Shown here: one piece after another, positions 6,916 to 7,988 of the stretch
Numbering within the stretch: position 1 is the first letter of the stretch
Layout: the number at the start of each line of letters is the position of its first letter
Origin: an uncultured Planctomycetaceae bacterium
GTDB lineage: Bacteria > Planctomycetota > Planctomycetia > Pirellulales > UBA1268
NCBI GenBank assembly: GCA_903958265.1
Contig: CAJBSQ010000280.1
Span: 1 to 7,988 of the forward strand
Length of the DNA: 7,988 nt
Reading direction: 5' to 3'
Notes under the pieces: model-generated
The model's input: the letters and a program-made list of their open reading frames with translations, nothing else
What the model was told of the DNA's origin: nothing
Database searches by the model: none
Position numbers and translations under genes: made by a program

Positions 6916-7988
6916 TCAGGCCCGCACGGCAATGGTCTCGCGGGCGGCCAGTCGGGAGAAGACGATGTACAGCAGGCCGCAGGCGACCGAGCAGGGCAGC
7001 GGCAGGTAGGAGGCGAACACCCCCTGCGTCTTGTAGAGCCACATGGCCACGGCCACCGGCACGAGCCACGCGATCAGCACCGTCATGTTGAACGAACTGC
7101 CGCTCCGCTCGGCGGGATCTCTGGGGATCCCCACTTTGTCGGCGAGGAAGTGGTCCACCACGATGATCGCTCCCACGGGCGCGAGGATCGTGCCGTAGAT
7201 GCCCACGAAGTCGAGGAGGTTCATCGCGAACGCGGGAAAGATGCCCGCCGCGATGCACAGGCCGCCGGCGAGCATCGTGGCCGCCGCGCGGCTCATGCCC
7301 GGGATCATCGCCTGGAAGGCGAGGCCCGCCCGGTAGATCGTGGGGTTGGCCGTGGTCCAGCCGGCGATGATCACGCAGATCAGCCCGGCCCAGCCCACGG
7401 CGTCGTTGACCATCGTGCCGGGGTCCTTGCCCACCTGCGGATCGACGCCGTGCTGTCGCACCCAGTAGATGAGCAAGAGCGCCGCGCAGATCCAGGCCAC
7501 GTAGTGCCCGAGAAACATCCCCGAGGCGCTCGCCCAGCCGGCGCTCGGTTTCTTCGCGAACCTCAGCACCGAGAGGTCGGCCATCCCGATGTGCATGGCG
7601 GCGTTGCAAAACCAGGCAAAGCACACGATCCCCAGAAATGAGATCGCCTGCGGCGTACCCTCCGGGGGCGTCAGCAGCGCCCACAGGTCGGTGGTGCCCA
7701 GCCGCCCCAGCGTGACCAGCGCGCACGACACGAAGATCAGAAACATCCACGGCGCGGCATAGTGCCCCACCTGCGCCACCACGCCGTAGCCCTTGAGGGC
7801 CACGAGCGTCATCGCCACGCCGATCACGATGCAGGAGACGATCCAGGCCGGCCCCGTGGGCATCGTCGACTGGAAGGTCGGCATCTCGATCGTGCCCGGC
7901 GGAAAGAACGGGCCCACCGCCGTGGCCGACACCGTGATCATCGAGCCGGCGAGGAAGCAAAAGAGCAGGCCGTTGGCGAGGTTGTAGA
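6916..7988 (-). CDS. NCS1-family (purine/cytosine permease-like) transporter, 3' part
   Basis: The frame is open to the right edge, giving about 356 visible residues; the first one or two membrane helices and the start lie outside. An internal Met at 7941 should not be taken as the start, because YNLANGLLFCFLAGS continues the same helix upstream. About ten hydrophobic segments can be seen. Numbered from that Met, family-like stretches are NAAMHIGMADLSVLRFAKKP (113-132, resembling the ADxSRF helix-6 region) and AGWTTANPTIYRAGLAFQ (193-210, the helix-8 region that in CodB-type proteins reads WTTNxxNLYxAGL). These support a secondary transporter of the LeuT-like fold that brings in a nucleobase, hydantoin, vitamin or related ring compound with a cation. 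The substrate cannot be told from what is visible. The stop lies 24 bases before the small membrane protein, so the two are probably co-transcribed. Confidence 0.8.
   Translation of the reverse strand, partial: YNLANGLLFCFLAGSMITVSATAVGPFFPPGTIEMPTFQSTMPTGPAWIVSCIVIGVAMTLVALKGYGVVAQVGHYAAPWMFLIFVSCALVTLGRLGTTDLWALLTPPEGTPQAISFLGIVCFAWFCNAAMHIGMADLSVLRFAKKPSAGWASASGMFLGHYVAWICAALLLIYWVRQHGVDPQVGKDPGTMVNDAVGWAGLICVIIAGWTTANPTIYRAGLAFQAMIPGMSRAAATMLAGGLCIAAGIFPAFAMNLLDFVGIYGTILAPVGAIIVVDHFLADKVGIPRDPAERSGSSFNMTVLIAWLVPVAVAMWLYKTQGVFASYLPLPCSVACGLLYIVFSRLAARETIAVRA

Noticed and set aside
6640..7641. 333-codon plus-strand frame over the permease and small membrane protein
   Set aside because: Its product is almost entirely Arg, His, Gly, Asp and Glu, the usual antisense image of membrane-protein codons. 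The minus-strand frame has proper helices.
6916..7941. The permease as a complete 341-residue protein starting at 7941
   Set aside because: The frame stays open to the window edge and the upstream residues continue a membrane helix. NCS1 proteins are usually longer, so the gene is cut by the window.

Overview
The window is GC-rich bacterial DNA in which every supported gene lies on the minus strand. The best clue to the organism is the gene at the left edge. Its product begins with an LEPR-XLL sorting-type motif (LEQLEPRALLAAD), a signature of exported proteins in Planctomycetes. Together with the base composition and the large exported glycosidase, this points to a planctomycete, possibly of the Pirellulales type. 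That placement is inference.

In the direction of transcription (right to left) the window holds: the 3' part of an NCS1-family nucleobase/cation-type permease (6916-7988, start outside the window); a 65-residue two-helix membrane protein 24 bases downstream (6694-6891); a DUF3748/YidR-like beta-propeller protein (5322-6641); a very large exported glycosidase of 1552 residues (568-5226); and the 5' end of an S8 (subtilisin-like) peptidase with the LEPR-XLL N-terminus (1-432, running off the left edge). The gaps are 24, 52, 95 and 135 bases. The first four genes could form one transcription unit. The peptidase may be separate, because a GC-rich hairpin and a weak promoter-like pair lie in the 135-base gap before it. 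No stretch longer than 300 bases lacks a gene.

The most notable item is the glycosidase. It appears to be two GH78 alpha-L-rhamnosidases joined head to tail in one reading frame. The first half resembles short, KoRha-type enzymes with an Asp-type acid motif. The second half is a complete multidomain SaRha78A-type enzyme with the classical DERLGW motif. Both halves keep a candidate general acid and general base. The small membrane protein after the permease is a candidate accessory subunit. The YidR-like protein carries a conserved His-x-His pair that deserves a functional look next to a rhamnosidase.

Taken together, the locus looks like a small carbohydrate- or glycoside-utilisation cluster: an exported rhamnosidase cuts terminal rhamnose, and a permease and a cytoplasmic propeller protein may handle the released product. 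The substrate cannot be read from the sequence. No RNA genes, CRISPR arrays, insertion sequences or phage genes were seen.
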